Below are positions 6,648-8,338 of a stretch of DNA of 8,338 nucleotides, piece after piece. The translations under genes and the position numbers were made by a program. The notes below the pieces were generated by a model. The model ran no database searches, was not told the origin of the DNA, and saw only the letters and a program-made list of their open reading frames with translations. The stretch covers positions 1 to 8,338 of the forward strand of contig CAKMZR010000061.1 in NCBI GenBank assembly GCA_929200455.1. The letters run 5' to 3'. The stretch is from an uncultured Alphaproteobacteria bacterium. Its GTDB lineage: Bacteria; Pseudomonadota; Alphaproteobacteria; CAKMZR01. Position 1 is the stretch's first letter; each line of letters begins with the position of its first letter.

Positions 6648-7595
6648 ATGAAGAAGAGTTTGTCTGAGGAGCGTTACCGTCACCCTGAGAAGAGGGGTCG
6701 TGTGGATACGGAGTTGGTGAGGAAGCCTCCGTGGATACGTGTGAGGGCTCCTCAAGGAGAGGGATACAACAAGACTCGGGAGACGGTGAGGCGTTTTGGA
6801 CTTCATACGGTTTGCGAGGAGGCGGGTTGTCCGAACATAGGGGAGTGTTGGTCTAAGAGTCATGCGTCGTTGATGATAATGGGGGGAGTATGCACGAGGG
6901 GTTGTTCATTTTGCAATGTGGCGACGGGGAAGCCCGAGGGCTTGGATCCGTTTGAGCCTTTTGGTGTGGCACGTAGTGTGAAGGAGATGGGACTTCGTCA
7001 TGTGGTGATTACGTCTGTGGACAGGGATGATTTGCCGGACGGGGGAGCGGGTCATTTTTGCGATACGGTTCGCGCGGTGCGTGAGTTGTGTCCTTCGACG
7101 ACGATAGAGCTTTTGACGCCTGATTTTCGGGATAAGAAGGGGGCGTTGGAGAAGGTAGTGGAAGCGAAGCCTGATGTGTTTAACCACAATTTGGAGACGG
7201 TTCCACGACTGTATCCGACTGTACGTCCTGGAGCACGTTATTTTTTGTCGTTATGGTTATTGAAGCGTGTGAAGGAGTTGGACGGAGAGATGTTTACGAA
7301 GTCTGGAATGATGGTGGGTTTGGGAGAGAGTGATGATGAGTTGTATCAGGTGATGGATGATATGCGTATGGCGGATGTTGACTTTTTGACGTTGGGACAG
7401 TATTTGCAGCCGACATTGAAGCACGCGAAGGTGGAGAGATTTTTGTCGCCGGATGGATTTTCTCGTCTGGGGAGTGTGGCACGTGGTAAGGGATTTTTGC
7501 AGGTGGCGAGTTCACCTTTTACGCGTTCATCGTACCATGCGGATGATGATTTTGCGGAGATGCGAGAGAAGCGTCGTGCGAAGCTTTCAGGTTGA
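6648..7595 (+). CDS. lipA: Lipoyl synthase LipA (radical SAM)
   Basis: LipA inserts two sulfur atoms into octanoyl groups on lipoyl domains of pyruvate and 2-oxoglutarate dehydrogenases and the glycine cleavage H protein. It uses two 4Fe-4S clusters. The protein is 315 residues from ATG 6648. The auxiliary-cluster motif CX4CX5C is at Cys56, Cys61 and Cys67 (VCEEAGCPNIGECW). The radical-SAM motif CX3CX2C is at Cys82, Cys86 and Cys89 (CTRGCSFC). The C-terminal RSSYHADD (293-300), whose Ser ligates the auxiliary cluster, is intact. Also present are VVITSVDRDDLPDGGAGHF (119-137), FNHNLETVPRLY (178-189), GLGE and the TLGQYLQP block. All key residues are there, so activity is expected. A TTG at 6639 is in frame but lacks a ribosome site; AGGGA at 6634-6638 suits ATG 6648. 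The gene lies 12 bp after cobK and runs almost directly into the ratA-like gene. Confidence 0.97.
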   Translation: MKKSLSEERYRHPEKRGRVDTELVRKPPWIRVRAPQGEGYNKTRETVRRFGLHTVCEEAGCPNIGECWSKSHASLMIMGGVCTRGCSFCNVATGKPEGLDPFEPFGVARSVKEMGLRHVVITSVDRDDLPDGGAGHFCDTVRAVRELCPSTTIELLTPDFRDKKGALEKVVEAKPDVFNHNLETVPRLYPTVRPGARYFLSLWLLKRVKELDGEMFTKSGMMVGLGESDDELYQVMDDMRMADVDFLTLGQYLQPTLKHAKVERFLSPDGFSRLGSVARGKGFLQVASSPFTRSSYHADDDFAEMREKRRAKLSG

Positions 7596-7603
7596 GAGGA
7601 GGG

Positions 7604-8083
7604 GTGAGCGGACTTTTGTATAGGGACAGCCGCGAGGTCTTGTACGGGGCTCGAGATTATTTTGATATGGTGTTGGACGTGGACAGGTACGAAGATTTTT
7701 TGCCTTACTGTGCGGCGTCAAGAGTGTTGGAGCGTTGTGGAGAGGGAGAGATTCTTGCGCGTATGGTTTTGGTATTTGGTGGCGTGAGGCAGTCGTACAC
7801 GAGTTGTGTGAGGATGTGGGAGGAGGAGGGAGGTATTTTGAGGATAGGGGTTTCGCAGCATGGGAAGGGACCTTTTTTGATTTTGCGGAATGAGTGGAGA
7901 TTTAGTCCATTGGAGGGGGGAGGATGTAGGATAGACTTTGAGTTAGAGATGAAGTTGAAGTCGATCTTATTGGAGAAGTTGGTGTTTGGGATGGTGGGTG
8001 GTTTGGGAGGTCGTATGGTGGAGGCGTTTGAGTTACGAGCCTTGGCGTTGTATGGGAGGCAGAAAGGGGGTTGTCAAGCGTAG
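7604..8083 (+). CDS. RatA/COQ10-family START-domain protein (SRPBCC)
   Basis: A small polyketide-cyclase/START-like protein of the RatA (YfjG)/COQ10 family. Members bind a hydrophobic ligand and support ubiquinone function, as COQ10 does in mitochondria; E. coli RatA has been described as interfering with ribosome subunit association. The protein is 159 residues from GTG 7604. Seen: FDMVLDVDRYEDFLPYC (20-36), matching the family's FdlV-dVerYpeFlPwC, then a beta-rich middle, GPFLILRNEWRF (89-100) and FELEMKLKSILLEK (112-125), then a C-terminal helix (about 126-150). The start is uncertain. AGGAGG at 7597-7602 is too close to GTG 7604. TTG 7616 would give a length and first residues nearer the family but sits 13 bp away. 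TTG 7592 overlaps the lipA stop. Placement directly after lipA is a common alphaproteobacterial arrangement, as I recall it. The product is more likely COQ10-like than a true toxin; no RatB-like partner follows. Confidence 0.87.
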   Translation: MSGLLYRDSREVLYGARDYFDMVLDVDRYEDFLPYCAASRVLERCGEGEILARMVLVFGGVRQSYTSCVRMWEEEGGILRIGVSQHGKGPFLILRNEWRFSPLEGGGCRIDFELEMKLKSILLEKLVFGMVGGLGGRMVEAFELRALALYGRQKGGCQA

Positions 8084-8108
8084 CGGTCATCTGTAGAGTG
8101 ATTTTTGT

Positions 8109-8143
8109 GCCGCCGTAGCTCAGGGGTAGAGCACACCCTTGGT
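8109..8143 (+). tRNA. tRNA-Thr(GGT), 5' exon, interrupted by an intron
   Basis: The acceptor 5' strand GCCGCCG (8109-8115) is followed by U8-A9, D-arm GCTC-AGGGGTA-GAGC (8118-8132), A26, anticodon stem CACCC (8134-8138), U32-U33 and anticodon GGT (8141-8143), which reads ACC/ACT threonine codons. The string CACCCTTGGT matches E. coli tRNA-Thr(GGU). After U36 the tRNA match stops: the expected AAGGGTG (37-43) is absent and intron sequence begins. The 3' exon must lie beyond the window end. No terminator or promoter is evident in the 25-bp gap after the RatA-like gene, so it may be cotranscribed with the lipA operon. Confidence 0.9.
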
Positions 8144-8338
8144 ATAAATTTGCCCTTTCTGTACGAAAGTATGGGAGTAAGCATTGCTCAAATTCGGGGA
8201 AAGCAAGTAAGTTTTTGCGAGAGAACGATACGCCAATCCCGAGCCAAGCCTGATGTGGGGATGCGTGGGATTAGGAAGGTGTAGAGACCAGACGGGCAAG
8301 GCCTAAGCTAAGTTGTGGGGGATGGTAAGGTCAAGGGA
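8144..8338 (+). ncRNA. Group I self-splicing intron in tRNA-Thr (3' end outside window)
   Basis: A catalytic RNA intron; at least 195 nt are visible. P1: 5' exon GGT (8141-8143) pairs with guide GCC (8152-8154), ending in the U-G wobble at the splice site. P2: CTTTC/GAAAG (8155-8159, 8165-8169). P3: TTGCTC/GGGCAA (8184-8189, 8294-8299). P4: TTCGGG/CCCGAG (8193-8198, 8238-8243). P7, the guanosine-binding helix: GACC/GGTC (8286-8289, 8329-8332). The conserved strings CAAATTCGG, GAGCCAAGC and GGTGTAGAGACCAGACGG closely resemble the small IC3-type tRNA introns such as that in Azoarcus tRNA-Ile(CAU), by recollection. P8 can start at CCTAAG (8302-8307) with GATGG (8321-8325). No homing endonuclease frame is present. 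P9 and the terminal G should follow shortly after the window. Subtype IC3 is inferred from resemblance. Confidence 0.92.

Noticed and set aside
8084..8108. Rho-independent terminator between the RatA-like gene and the tRNA
   Set aside because: A short bulged stem (TCATC/GAGTGA) before a T5 run is too weak to call.
8144..8338. Homing endonuclease or group II intron in the tRNA
   Set aside because: No open frame of useful size is present, and the core pairings P3, P4 and P7 are those of a group I intron.
1..8338. A recoded-TGA, B12-making tiny symbiont such as Hodgkinia
   Set aside because: TGA ends glcD, cobA, cobB, cbiD and lipA at family-consistent positions and Trp is encoded by TGG, so the code is standard.
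1..8338. CRISPR array, insertion sequence or defence system
   Set aside because: No spaced direct repeats, terminal inverted repeats or transposase-like proteins were seen; all frames with motifs are housekeeping or cofactor genes.

Overview
The window is gene-dense, bacterial and runs with almost no intergenic DNA. The gene set points to a proteobacterium, most likely an alphaproteobacterium: adjacent glcD-glcE, lipA followed directly by a RatA/COQ10-like gene, and CobA/CobB/CobK cobalamin enzymes beside CbiD. TGA works as a normal stop (glcD, cobA, cobB, cbiD, lipA), so the code is standard. The + strand has a very strong excess of G over C whichever way the genes point, which looks like replication-strand mutational bias. 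This bias is most pronounced in some host-associated or reduced genomes, but lifestyle cannot be decided from this window.

Layout. (1) Positions 1-1948, + strand: the C-terminal half of glycolate oxidase subunit GlcD and complete GlcE, overlapping by one base; the usual glcF does not follow. (2) Positions 1927-4702, - strand: cobA, cobB and a YgjP/SprT-like zinc metallopeptidase, joined by two ATGA stop/start overlaps; the last gene converges on glcE and overlaps its 3' end by 22 bp. (3) Positions 4703-4777: a short divergent promoter region. (4) Positions 4778-8083, + strand: cbiD, cobK, lipA and a RatA-like gene, tightly spaced and probably one transcript. (5) Positions 8109-8338: the 5' half of a tRNA-Thr(GGT) gene interrupted after U36 by a group I intron that runs off the window end.

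Function. cobA, cbiD, cobK and cobB cover four steps of corrin-ring synthesis: precorrin-2 formation, C1 methylation, precorrin-6A reduction and a,c-diamidation. The two divergent cob transcripts share a 75-bp control region too short to hold a cobalamin riboswitch as well as both promoters. lipA supplies lipoate for 2-oxoacid dehydrogenases, and the RatA/COQ10-like protein probably supports ubiquinone function or is a ribosome-associated START-domain protein.

The most notable item is the intron. Its core can be folded by eye into P1, P2, P3, P4 and P7, with pairing partners that covary relative to my recollection of the Azoarcus tRNA-Ile intron. It sits in a tRNA species that I do not recall among the classic bacterial group I intron hosts.
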